A stretch of 64,000 bases of DNA from Kordiimonadaceae bacterium (GCA_024236295.1 JACKKT010000006.1:124001-188000); one strand, 5' to 3'. Numbered from the stretch's first letter, positions 29,084 to 37,639 are shown. Numbers and translations are program-made. The notes: generated from the letters alone by a model not told the origin.

Positions 29084-29414
29084 ATGCTTTAAATTTCTCC
29101 ATTCAAAAAACTAAAAATATAAATTTTTGATCATTTTTGACCATTCTCTATATGTCTGCTTCCGACCCAAAGCAGACAGTTGCAAAACGCCAATTTGATC
29201 ACATATATCAATTTTATAACAAATAACCTAAGTCTGGCTTTTCTCCTATTAAGGACTAAATGTCTGGGTTTATGAATCCAAGTACAGAATTTAATTTTAG
29301 GATTTATAATTTTTTAATCAAAAAAATATAATGTGTTTTCAGAAATTATATAAAAAAAATATTTTCATTAATAAGCAGATGAAAATAAGGGGTTTGTAGG
29401 AAAGTATTTTTGGA
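29084..29414. other. Intergenic region between the TPR and diguanylate cyclase genes
   Basis: 331 bp, AT-rich. It holds palindromic repeat copy 3 and presumably the promoter of the cyclase gene. No other gene or structure was seen. Confidence 0.5.
29153..29178. repeat. Island palindromic repeat, copy 3
   Basis: TGTCTGCTT and AAGCAGACA form a perfect 9-bp stem around loop CCGACCCA. 70 bp after the TPR gene, with no T-run following. Confidence 0.85.
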
Positions 29415-32400
29415 ATGTTAAGAAGTCTGGTTTTTGTTTTTTTAATTTTTTTCTCAATTTTAAATGCTTTTGCACAAAGTGATCTTAATTCAGTTTCCCT
29501 GACCGATGAGGAAAGGGACTGGATTTCCCGTCATCCGAGCGTGACGGCCTCCAGCAATACAGGGTATGCTCCGATTGATTTTATGAGCGCGGGCAACCCG
29601 GCCGGCTTATCCATTGATTATGTGAAGCTTCTGGCAAGCAAGGTCGGATTGAATGTCGAATTCGTGAATTATGGAACATGGTCCAAGATGCTTGAAATGG
29701 CAAAAGCCAATCAGCTGGATATTGTCCATACCCTTTCAAAAAACGGGGATCGGGAAAAATATTTCATTTTTTCCGACCCATATGTGAGAATTCCCGTCGC
29801 CCTTTACGGCAGAAAAGGATCACAAAGAATTAAGAATGTTAATGATCTTAAGAATAAAAAAATCGGAGTCATTAAAAACCATATTGTCACCGCCACTTAT
29901 GAGACCAAACTTCCTGATTTAGAGTATATTGTTTTTGACAATAATACCGAGGCGTTAAAAGCACTGAGCGACGGTGAAATTGACATTTACCCCGGTGACG
30001 TTACAGCCATTGAATCCAACATCAGTCAAAATAATATCCAAGGACTGGAAATTGTCGGTGACGATCCTATCATCGGTAAAGAGGGAATAGACCAAAGAAT
30101 TGCCGTTTCCAGGGAAAATCCCAAATTAATGTCAATTTTAAAAAAGGCCATGGCCGGCGTATCAGACGAAGAATATAAGGCTATTTCCAATAAATGGTTA
30201 GGCAACATGCCGATCCAAAATGATATAAGGCTTACCGAAGAGGAACGAGACTGGATCACATCGCACCCCGTTATCACGGCAACCAATGAAACGGATTATG
30301 CGCCCTTTGACTTTGTTGAAGAGGGCGTAGCGACCGGTTATTCAATTGATTATTTAAACCTTATTGCCAACAAACTTGGCCTTAAAATCAATTTTATTAC
30401 AGGGAACAGCTGGGCCGAACAGATAGATCAGGCGAAATCACAGGAAATAGATATTGTCCACTCCATCAGGAAAACGGCGGACAGGGAAAAATATTTAAAT
30501 TTCACATCATCTTATATTTCTATCCCAACGGTTTATTACGGGAAAACAGGGGCCGCCCCAATAACAAATCTGAATGATCTTAAAGGTAAAAAGATTGGGG
30601 CCATAGAAGGCTGGAATTCTACCGAAATCTATAAAAAAAATTACCCGCAGCTTGACCTTGTATATTTTAATTCAGTCCGAGAAGCACTTGTGGGACTATC
30701 GATCGGTAAAATAGACGTATTTTCTAATAATCTTTTTGTCACAGATTATCTGATCCACAAGCATTTTATTCCTCACATTGAGGTTATCGGCAATGAGTTT
30801 CTGCCGGAGATCGGGCAAGAAACATTTTTGCATATTGGTACACGTAAAGACTGGCCGATATTAAGAAATATATTGCAAAAAGCCATAGATGACGTAACAC
30901 CGGAAGATGTATCGGAAATCAGCACAAAATGGTCCACGATTTCCAGTGAAAAAGACACTTTAATGCTCAGCCGAGAGGAAAAGGAATGGCTTGCTAAAAA
31001 CAATTCCATAAAAGTGGCTGCCATTGATAATATAATGCCGTATGAAATAATTGATCATCAGGACAATGTGTCAGGCCTTGTTGCAGATTATATGCAGCTG
31101 ATTTCAGAAAAATTAAATCTTCATCTTGAATGGATAAAGAATGAAACATTCTCTGATGCGCTAAATAAGACCAAGGCGGATGAAATTCAGTTAATACCCA
31201 TCATTACGCCTACCGAACAACGAAAATCCGAATTGCTGTTGACCGATAGTTATGCATCAGGGGTTCATATGATTTTTGCCCGCAACGATGCCAATCTCGT
31301 TAGCAATATTGACGAACTTGCAAATAAACGGTTTATTCAGATCAGAGGGTACGGCATCAATGAATGGCTCAACAAAAAATTTCCTAACATCATAAAAACC
31401 GAAGTAGAATCTGTCGCAGAGGCCCTGAAAAAAATATCTTCCGGAGAAGCGGATATCCTAGTTGATGATATAATAACTACTTCTTACTATATTGAGAAAA
31501 ATGGCTACACAAATATCAAGATTATTGGAGCAACGGATTATATAGCGGCTGCCGCAATGGGAATTAACAAAAAATACCCGCTTTTGGCCAGTTCAATTCA
31601 GAAAGCCCTTTCCAGTATAACCCAGCTGGAAAAAGCAGAAATATCCAATAAATGGCATGTTATTAAATCTGAAACGGTAGTGGATTATACCGTTTTATTT
31701 AAATATTTAGGCGTCGCGCTTTTGATTATTGTGTTTATTTTATATTGGAATCAGAAACTTAGATCTGAAATTCACAAAAATACGATATTGCAAAATCAGT
31801 TACAGGAAGAAAAGGAAAATGTGACTGAGGCATTGAAAAAAGTGAATGAGCAATATTTGGAGTTAGAATATCAGGCGAGCACGATCGAGGAATCTGCTGT
31901 AAAAAATATTGAGTTGCTTGAAGATTTGGCAATAGCCGAGGATACGGTTCAACAAAAAAATAAATTCCTTAAGGATATTATGGACAATACAGGCCACGGG
32001 ATTGCGGTGTTTGACAAATTTCTCAGACTGGCCGCCTGGAATAATACATTCCAGGAATTATTGGGTCTTAACAACTGTGAATATAAAGAAGAAATGCCAT
32101 TAAAAGAATTTTTTGAAATGAATCTGAAAAACGGCAGTAAATACGATCTAAATATTGATGAATATATTGAACAGTTAAAACTCAGGATTAAAAATAGAGA
32201 AGAGTGCAATGAGTTTACTTGGGATCGAACCCATAATAATAAAATCATAAACACTTCTCAAAGAATAATGGATGATGGTTCTGTAATAAATACATACAGA
32301 GATGTTACGGCAGAGAGAAATGAAGAAAGAATAATTCAGGAAATGGCCATGCAGGATAGTCTTACTGGCCTAGCCAACCGACGAGCATTTGATGCCCATA

Positions 32401-32837
32401 TGGAAAAAAGGACGAACAACTTCAATGCAAATAAAAATCCGTTCATCCTTGTTTATATGGATTTGGATAATTTTAAATCAGTGAATGATACACAGGGACA
32501 TAATGCGGGAGATGCAGTATTGAGTAAAGTCAGCCAGATTATGAAAGAACATGTTAGGGACAATGATAAGTTATTCAGATTTGGTGGTGACGAGTTTGCG
32601 ATTATTATGAACGAAACAGACAACAAACAAATAGCCGAGGAAAGATTAAAAGCTATAATTTCAGAAGTAAAAAAAATTAAGAAACTTGAATCTTATGAAA
32701 TAAATGTAGGCGCCAGTGCAGGTATGGCATGTTTTCCTTCTGATACTTCGGATAAAATTAATCTTATGGAACTGGCTGATAGCGCACTATATAAGGCCAA
32801 AGAAAACGGTAAAGGTCAGGTTTTCTTTCATATATAA
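29415..32837 (+). CDS. Diguanylate cyclase with three periplasmic SBP_bac_3 sensor domains
   Basis: 1140-residue membrane sensor that should make c-di-GMP. A signal segment is followed by three tandem SBP_bac_3 domains, each opened by the same phrase (LTDEERDWISRHP at about 30, LTEEERDWITSHP at about 275, LSREEKEWLAKNN at about 518). One membrane helix (YLGVALLIIVFILYW) at about 765 is followed by a coiled coil, a PAS domain (HGIAVFDKFLRLAAWN) and a GGDEF domain with intact active site RFGGDEFAII. An RxxD inhibitory site (RDND) sits five residues before GGDEF, so product inhibition is expected. The sensor module is clearly homologous to that of the core histidine kinase at 2941. The ribosome site is weak. 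Confidence 0.92.
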   Translation: MLRSLVFVFLIFFSILNAFAQSDLNSVSLTDEERDWISRHPSVTASSNTGYAPIDFMSAGNPAGLSIDYVKLLASKVGLNVEFVNYGTWSKMLEMAKANQLDIVHTLSKNGDREKYFIFSDPYVRIPVALYGRKGSQRIKNVNDLKNKKIGVIKNHIVTATYETKLPDLEYIVFDNNTEALKALSDGEIDIYPGDVTAIESNISQNNIQGLEIVGDDPIIGKEGIDQRIAVSRENPKLMSILKKAMAGVSDEEYKAISNKWLGNMPIQNDIRLTEEERDWITSHPVITATNETDYAPFDFVEEGVATGYSIDYLNLIANKLGLKINFITGNSWAEQIDQAKSQEIDIVHSIRKTADREKYLNFTSSYISIPTVYYGKTGAAPITNLNDLKGKKIGAIEGWNSTEIYKKNYPQLDLVYFNSVREALVGLSIGKIDVFSNNLFVTDYLIHKHFIPHIEVIGNEFLPEIGQETFLHIGTRKDWPILRNILQKAIDDVTPEDVSEISTKWSTISSEKDTLMLSREEKEWLAKNNSIKVAAIDNIMPYEIIDHQDNVSGLVADYMQLISEKLNLHLEWIKNETFSDALNKTKADEIQLIPIITPTEQRKSELLLTDSYASGVHMIFARNDANLVSNIDELANKRFIQIRGYGINEWLNKKFPNIIKTEVESVAEALKKISSGEADILVDDIITTSYYIEKNGYTNIKIIGATDYIAAAAMGINKKYPLLASSIQKALSSITQLEKAEISNKWHVIKSETVVDYTVLFKYLGVALLIIVFILYWNQKLRSEIHKNTILQNQLQEEKENVTEALKKVNEQYLELEYQASTIEESAVKNIELLEDLAIAEDTVQQKNKFLKDIMDNTGHGIAVFDKFLRLAAWNNTFQELLGLNNCEYKEEMPLKEFFEMNLKNGSKYDLNIDEYIEQLKLRIKNREECNEFTWDRTHNNKIINTSQRIMDDGSVINTYRDVTAERNEERIIQEMAMQDSLTGLANRRAFDAHMEKRTNNFNANKNPFILVYMDLDNFKSVNDTQGHNAGDAVLSKVSQIMKEHVRDNDKLFRFGGDEFAIIMNETDNKQIAEERLKAIISEVKKIKKLESYEINVGASAGMACFPSDTSDKINLMELADSALYKAKENGKGQVFFHI

Positions 32838-33245
32838 TGCCTTTTACACATTCCATATAATTTACATAAAATTGGATTCTGTAGCTGTAAGCTTCTCTAA
32901 AATACCGTTGACGAAGGTGCAAAGCTGCGTCAATCAAAACTAAAGCTGATTTAAATAAAATCAAATATATCGCCTCATAAAATAAACACGAAAATCCGCT
33001 TTGGGTCGTTTGGAGCCACTCATAAGGGCCTAGAACTGCCGAAAGTTATGACTATGCGCATGAACTCTTTAGGCCTTAGGTTCACACTTTCATGGGCTTA
33101 ATATTTTGTGTCAGTTTACGTTTAGAACAAAGATGGTAAAGTTCTGATTATGCGAACAATAAGACCACTCATAATTTGAATTTACAAAATGTTGCGACAT
33201 AATGTTAAAGGTAGATTATAATATACATTTTTAAGGCTAGGATTA
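32838..33245. other. Intergenic region after the diguanylate cyclase
   Basis: 408 bp without a convincing gene. It contains palindromic repeat copy 4 and, just downstream, an inverted pair GGCCTA/TAGGCC (about 33027-33075). The rest is AT-rich and unremarkable. Confidence 0.5.
32995..33024. repeat. Island palindromic repeat, copy 4 (longer form)
   Basis: TCCGCTTTGGGTCG followed by TTTGGAGCCACTCAT. Read in reverse complement, copy 2b has the same extension with one change, so the repeat unit can be longer than the core hairpin. Confidence 0.75.
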
Positions 33246-33770
33246 ATGTCTAAAGATAACAACAAATTGATTTTTAGAATAAACGGTAGAGAAACCATAA
33301 ACGAACATTACCGTTTTGACAAACCTCTACCTTCTCATGGCCTTGTCTTCCAAGAAATTTTTGACATTTGGAAAAAGTCCTTCAAAGGTACAAAATTCCC
33401 TTCTTACAAAGATATTAGATTTGAGAATTTGTTAGGGTGGCACTCAAACATTAAAATAACGTCGATTGGCAAGAATATTGATCAGGAAAAAAGAAACATA
33501 ATAATGGGCGAAAAATATCGGCAATATTGGGGCAATGATACTTTAGTGAATGAGATTGCAAAAGTCGAAGATGCAAAGGAGAGAAAAGCCTTATTGAAGC
33601 TTTATAGCGGTATTTTAGGCAATCTTTATGCAAAACATTATCTTTTGAGCTACGGAAATTGTCCTAATAATGATGGAAGCTATAGTAAATTAAAATGGAT
33701 AGATTTACCGCTCGCTGACGATGGGGAAAATATAAGTCATATTTTATCTGCGGTGATGCCTATGAAATGA
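33246..33770 (+). CDS. PAS_5-like domain protein, putative
   Basis: 174-residue soluble protein with no signal peptide or membrane segment. The layout (LVFQEIFDIWKKSFKGTKFPSYKDI at the start, YRQYWGNDTLVNEIAK in the middle, LKWIDLPLADDGENISHILSAVMP at the end) resembles the alphaproteobacterial PAS_5 family, in which a 'W..' N-terminal helix and a 'lPLaddG..v..il' ending are usual. Such stand-alone domains are of unknown function, perhaps sensory. Placement beside a c-di-GMP enzyme is suggestive only. The start has a GGCTAGGA sequence upstream. The family call is from pattern memory and is uncertain. Confidence 0.5.
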   Translation: MSKDNNKLIFRINGRETINEHYRFDKPLPSHGLVFQEIFDIWKKSFKGTKFPSYKDIRFENLLGWHSNIKITSIGKNIDQEKRNIIMGEKYRQYWGNDTLVNEIAKVEDAKERKALLKLYSGILGNLYAKHYLLSYGNCPNNDGSYSKLKWIDLPLADDGENISHILSAVMPMK

Positions 33771-33962
33771 GAGTTCAAAAAGTCGCTTATATTTATTCGT
33801 TACCAGCCCTGATAGCACGTTTCTTACTTTTCTATTTCTCGTCAAGCATCGCACTTCTTATGTGTTAAATAGATAGAATAGCAAAAGCAGGCTGACCAAA
33901 ACCCTCCCCGAGCAATGGTTCATTAAGGTGTTACCAAGATGGAAATACCACAAACAGGGTAC

Positions 33963-33986
33963 GTCCGCTTTGGGTCGATAGCTGCC
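33963..33986. repeat. Island palindromic repeat, copy 5
   Basis: GTCCGCTTTGGGTCG then ATAGCTGCC. It is the inverted partner of copy 6 at 34071-34095. Confidence 0.75.
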
Positions 33987-34070
33987 ACACACAGAATGCT
34001 AAAAATGAACACATGTGCCCATTTTTCTTGAAATCACTCCAATCTGTGCAAAATTGCACAAAATCTTACT

Positions 34071-34095
34071 GACTGCTTCCGACCCAAAGGAGACA
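34071..34095. repeat. Island palindromic repeat, copy 6
   Basis: GACTGCTTCC then GACCCAAAGGAGACA, opposite in orientation to copy 5. Confidence 0.75.
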
Positions 34096-34195
34096 CTCAG
34101 TTCCCATAAAATTGGATAAGCTCTAGACTTAGATTGACAGAAATAAACCTAATAGATAGGGTAATAGATATTATTAGTTGAGGAGCTTGGGGGGA

Positions 34196-35203
34196 TTGAA
34201 AGTTTATTTTCCTTATTTTGACTACGTCAGGTTTATTGCGGCAAGTATTGTTATGCTTGGTCATAGTAAAATTATAACTATGCATGACAGCGGAGCGATT
34301 GCTGTTGATGTATTTTTTGCATTAAGTGGCTGGCTTATTGGGAGCATATTGCTCAATTTAAAAAAAGAAGATTTACCAAGATTTTATTTTAACCGTGCAG
34401 TCCGAATATGGATACCATATTTTGTTGCCTTAATCTTATTAATTTCTGTATCGCTTATAAAAGACACCATTACTCCAAAATGGATTGAAATAGTATTTTA
34501 CAAAATCACCTTCGTTTATAATATCTTTGGCACGCCACAACTTGCAGATTTTGTCCACCAAATGCCGCTTGATGGAACTGGCAATCATTATTGGAGCGTA
34601 AATGCAGAAGAACAATTTTATTTATTATCTCCGCTGTTATTAGTTGTTATAGGTAGATTTGGTAGAAGTCCTGTATTGTGGATTTTTCTATCTCTCGCAA
34701 GCTGGTATATGTACTTATATACGCCAATTTTTTTCGGAGTGACGGCGGCGGTATTGGTTAATCAATATGGCAAATTTTATACCCACCAACTTTGCAAATT
34801 GGCATCTATCATTGCTATTTTGATTACAGTTTCGCTATTTTTGGAAGGGATAGATTACCGTATTATTTCACCGGTTTTTTCTATAGCTGTTATCCTGATT
34901 TTGGCAATTGAGGGCAACCCAAGCAAAATAGGAAAGTTTCTTGGTGGAATTTCTTATCCTTTATATTTAAATCATTGGATAGGTGTGTTTGCAGCAAATT
35001 TTCTGATGAAAGAAAGCGTTTTTAATCCTGCTTTTGCTATGCTTTCAAATTATCTTATCGTGGCAGTTATGTATATGGTGATAGACAAGCCTTGCTTGGC
35101 CGCAAGAAGTAAATTGTATAATGAAAACAGAGCAAAAATTATTACAACATTAGCTTATAGTATGGTCATTATTGGTATTGGGGGGGGATTGTATTTAAAA
35201 TAG
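34196..35203 (+). CDS. Acyltransferase-3 family membrane protein (OafA/YrhL-like)
   Basis: Multi-pass inner-membrane O-acyltransferase of about 335 residues, of the family that acetylates or succinylates lipopolysaccharide, exopolysaccharide or other glycans. Family motifs are FDYVRFIAASIVMLGHSK (catalytic His), VDVFFALSGWLIG and YFNRAVRIWIPY, then about ten membrane helices. Two TTG starts are possible (34178 and 34196). The second has an AGGAG sequence (34181-34185) at suitable distance and begins directly at the conserved region, so it is preferred. No SGNH domain is fused. Single gene between repeat pairs 5/6 and 7/8. Confidence 0.85.
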   Translation: MKVYFPYFDYVRFIAASIVMLGHSKIITMHDSGAIAVDVFFALSGWLIGSILLNLKKEDLPRFYFNRAVRIWIPYFVALILLISVSLIKDTITPKWIEIVFYKITFVYNIFGTPQLADFVHQMPLDGTGNHYWSVNAEEQFYLLSPLLLVVIGRFGRSPVLWIFLSLASWYMYLYTPIFFGVTAAVLVNQYGKFYTHQLCKLASIIAILITVSLFLEGIDYRIISPVFSIAVILILAIEGNPSKIGKFLGGISYPLYLNHWIGVFAANFLMKESVFNPAFAMLSNYLIVAVMYMVIDKPCLAARSKLYNENRAKIITTLAYSMVIIGIGGGLYLK

Positions 35204-35210
35204 TTAATTC

Positions 35211-35244
35211 CGACTGTCTGCTTTGGGTCGGAAGCAGTCAGTCG
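35211..35244. repeat. Island palindromic repeat, copy 7 (best palindrome)
   Basis: CGACTGTCTGCTT pairs with AAGCAGTCAGTCG (12 of 13) around loop TGGGTCGG, starting 8 bp after the acyltransferase stop. No T-run follows. Confidence 0.88.
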
Positions 35245-35323
35245 AGCAAAGTCTCAAAATCATTAAAATTAATAACAAAATCTCAAAAATGAAAACGACT
35301 CGGAAAATAATAGCGTCCCGAGA

Positions 35324-35347
35324 GTCCGCTTTCGGCCATAAGCGGAC
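35324..35347. repeat. Island palindromic repeat, copy 8 (diverged loop)
   Basis: GTCCGCTT and AAGCGGAC form a perfect 8-bp stem. The loop is TCGGCCAT instead of the usual TGGGTCGG. 20 bp after the end of the convergent membrane-protein gene. Confidence 0.7.
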
Positions 35348-35366
35348 GGACAAATAATGGGAATAG

Positions 35367-36122
35367 TCACGAGTCTACTTCCAATTCGCTATCAAGTTCT
35401 TCCAAAAGTTCTTGCATTACCATTAATTGATTATGACCTCTCATAAGGTAAAACACATACGTAGTATCAATTATCATTAAATCATTGTGAAAGGATGGAT
35501 TCTCTTTAATAGCTGTAAAATCACATTTATATTCCACTCCGCTATATAGTGAGAATAAAGACTGGTCAGTCACGACATCTTCCTGTCTGATATTATTTAT
35601 TATTTTGATAATTTCAGGGTATTTTTCATTTAGACTTTCTCTTGTGTTTTGTTCGCCAATCAAATCATCTAATCCATAAATCGATCGGGCGTATAATGAA
35701 AATAAATATCGTATTTGATCATTTTGAAAATTTGCAATTTGACCACTGGATTGTATTTCCAATAACGCTTGCCTCTCTCGGGCAAAATTATTGATACGGT
35801 GAGATTCACCAATAGCGGTGCAATGCTCCTTGGTTAGGACTATGTCAGGCTTTACTTCTGATAAATAATAGGCGACTTCATTTAATTTCTTTCTTGTCAC
35901 CTCCCTTTGATCAAACAGTATTTTTACTGTTTCGATATTAACGGTAATATCCTTGCGCAGATTATCAAGATATACTAGCTCCTGCTTTCTCTCTGCCCGT
36001 TCCTCATAGGCTGCTTGAACCTGAAGGCCGAGAAAGATACCGACAATCACAATCAACACTTCAATAACAATTTGGAACCAATCCTGTCGCCTGATAGCTG
36101 CTGCCAGCTTTTGTAAAATCAT
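35367..36122 (-). CDS. Single-pass membrane protein, DUF6090-like
   Basis: 251 residues. A basic amphipathic start (MILQKLAAAIRRQDWF) leads into one membrane helix (IVIEVLIVIVGIFLGLQV), followed by a mostly helical domain of about 220 residues with charged heptad-like stretches (YEERAERKQELVYLDNLRKDI). This N-terminal 'RQDWF..v.iEvlIVvvGIFLGLQv' phrase is shared by many unannotated alphaproteobacterial proteins. The soluble part has no recognised catalytic motif. It is divergent from nothing and sits alone between repeats 8 and 9. Function unknown. Confidence 0.6.
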   Translation of the reverse strand: MILQKLAAAIRRQDWFQIVIEVLIVIVGIFLGLQVQAAYEERAERKQELVYLDNLRKDITVNIETVKILFDQREVTRKKLNEVAYYLSEVKPDIVLTKEHCTAIGESHRINNFARERQALLEIQSSGQIANFQNDQIRYLFSLYARSIYGLDDLIGEQNTRESLNEKYPEIIKIINNIRQEDVVTDQSLFSLYSGVEYKCDFTAIKENPSFHNDLMIIDTTYVFYLMRGHNQLMVMQELLEELDSELEVDS

Positions 36123-36189
36123 GTTAACCTCCCCTGAGATAAGGAGAGCTTATCTTATTCTATAATGGTGGTCAAAATCAAAGCACATC

Positions 36190-36220
36190 GAGTGTCCGCT
36201 TTGGGTCGATAGCAGACTCT
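36190..36220. repeat. Island palindromic repeat, copy 9
   Basis: GTCCGCT (36194-36200) pairs with AGCAGAC (36211-36217, one wobble), and GAG/CTC flank it. It lies between the membrane-protein and integrase genes and is the last copy before the right att site. Confidence 0.78.
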
Positions 36221-36235
36221 CAACTATTACAGAAA

Positions 36236-37492
36236 TTAGCCATTGTTTTTGTTGGTAAGTTTAACAACATTGCTTCTATTGCCATTCAACGAACCGGCAA
36301 TGGCACCTGAAATTCGATCGGCTGCTGCACGGGCAGGATCGTCAGCAATATGTGCATATCTAGCGGTGGTTTTTGGGTCAGCATGACCTAGTAACTTTCC
36401 TACTACTGGAAGCCCAAGTCCTGCCCCAGCCCCAACACTTGCAAAGGAATGACGTAGATCATGTAATCTTACGTCGTTTAATCCTGCAATCTTTCGGATA
36501 CGTAACCAGACCCTTGGCAATCCAACAAAAAATCCGTCATTTGTATAACTTGGAAAGACGTGCGGATTTCCATCTATAGGCACTATTTGATCAAGTAATT
36601 GCAAGGCTGGCTTTCCGAGCGGGACAATTTTCTGCCCTGTTTTTGAATCCTTTAGACGCAAACACCCAAAATCAAAATCCACTTCTTCCCAGGTGAGAGC
36701 AAGAATTTCCATTTTTCGGCATCCGGTAAGAAGTAATAATCTAATCGCATCAAGTGCCAGTGGGTATTCACCTTCTTTTTCAGCCATTGCAAGCGCATCC
36801 CCTAAACGGACCATTTCCTCCGGTGATAAAAATCGCTCGCATTTCTTATCGGGATATCTTTTTACTCCCTTGACCGGATTATCTTTCCTGATACCTTCCT
36901 CAATTGCAAATGACATGATGCCACCAAGCAAGCCAACTGTACGTGTTGCGGTTCCCTCGCCGCCTGATACACGAGCAAGTCCGTGCTTTCCTGTTTTTAC
37001 ATTTTTCGCTGTTTTTCCGCGTGCGACGTCACGTAAAAATTTCCTAACATCAGCAGAATTTAAATCCTTAACCTTTTTTCTTCCAAGCAATGGTTTGATA
37101 TGTCGCTCAATCCGCCCTTTATCCGTGGCAATGGTGGAAACTTTCTTTGTGGTGCAACCATACGTCAGATAGTCGTCACAAAGCTCTGCAATGGTATTTG
37201 CCTTCTTTTCAAGCTGTTTTATGGCCTGTGGGTCTGTTCCCTTGGCAACCTTACCCAATATAGACTTAGCCTCTTTGCGGGCTTCCTCGGCCGATAAAGG
37301 GCCATATTTGCCAATAGTATATCTCTTGGTCGGGTTTCCCCTTCCACCGGGCCGGTACTGAACAATAAATACCTTATTACCCGCGGGTGTAACCTTGAGG
37401 CCAAATCCTTTTAATTCACCGTCCCAGATAAATTTATCTTTTTCTTCCGGTTTTAATTTATCTATTCCATTTTTGGTAATTTTCGAACCCAT
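36236..37492 (-). CDS. Tyrosine recombinase/integrase of the island (DUF4102 type)
   Basis: Site-specific recombinase of 418 residues that integrates and excises the island at tRNA-Arg. The N-terminal arm-binding DUF4102 domain (WDGELKGFGLKVTPAG, YTIGKYGPLSAEEARKEA) is followed by a core-binding SAM-like domain and the catalytic domain with Arg in LLLTGCRKMEIL, HDLRHSFAS (His-x-x-Arg) and LGHADPKTTARYAH carrying the nucleophile Tyr. The ATG at 37492 has AAGGAAG upstream; the in-frame codon at 37543 lies within arm-type repeats and is rejected. The gene reads away from the right att site, 148 bp from it. Confidence 0.95.
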   Translation of the reverse strand: MGSKITKNGIDKLKPEEKDKFIWDGELKGFGLKVTPAGNKVFIVQYRPGGRGNPTKRYTIGKYGPLSAEEARKEAKSILGKVAKGTDPQAIKQLEKKANTIAELCDDYLTYGCTTKKVSTIATDKGRIERHIKPLLGRKKVKDLNSADVRKFLRDVARGKTAKNVKTGKHGLARVSGGEGTATRTVGLLGGIMSFAIEEGIRKDNPVKGVKRYPDKKCERFLSPEEMVRLGDALAMAEKEGEYPLALDAIRLLLLTGCRKMEILALTWEEVDFDFGCLRLKDSKTGQKIVPLGKPALQLLDQIVPIDGNPHVFPSYTNDGFFVGLPRVWLRIRKIAGLNDVRLHDLRHSFASVGAGAGLGLPVVGKLLGHADPKTTARYAHIADDPARAAADRISGAIAGSLNGNRSNVVKLTNKNNG

Positions 37493-37516
37493 CTGATTGC
37501 TTCCTTTTTGGATTGC

Positions 37517-37546
37517 TAGCAAGCACATAGCAAGCACCAGCAATCA
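37517..37546 (+). promoter_or_regulatory. Putative integrase arm-type sites, right end
   Basis: Three direct repeats, TAGCAAGCA (37517-37525), TAGCAAGCA (37528-37536) and CAGCAATCA (37538-37546), at 10-11 bp spacing. They are similar to the pair at the left end and lie just upstream of the integrase start, so they may also allow autoregulation. Confidence 0.5.
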
Positions 37547-37639
37547 CATTTAGTATATTTCACGGAAACAGTATACCACAAAATCTGTTATATTATCAAT
37601 AGTTAGATTATATTAGGAAACACAAAGAAACATAGACAC

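Larger units (their letters stand above)
33771..34195. other. Intergenic region before the acyltransferase
   Basis: 425 bp. It contains palindromic repeat copies 5 and 6, which face each other across about 100 bp, and a 33-codon hydrophobic frame (33767-33868) whose ATG overlaps the preceding stop. That frame is not accepted as a gene. Confidence 0.5.

Noticed and set aside
33767..33868. 33-codon hydrophobic frame whose ATG overlaps the stop of the PAS_5-like gene (ATGA)
   Set aside because: Too short to support, no separate ribosome site, and it lies next to a repeat-rich gap; the overlap could be chance.
21393..35244. Hairpin repeats as intrinsic terminators
   Set aside because: No T-run follows the stems, and one pair lies between divergently transcribed genes.
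21393..36220. Reading the hairpin repeats as a CRISPR array or as integron attC sites
   Set aside because: Spacing is irregular and kilobases long, with genes between, so not CRISPR. The ends lack the GTTRRRY/RYYYAAC pair and no integron-type integrase insert is visible, so not attC.
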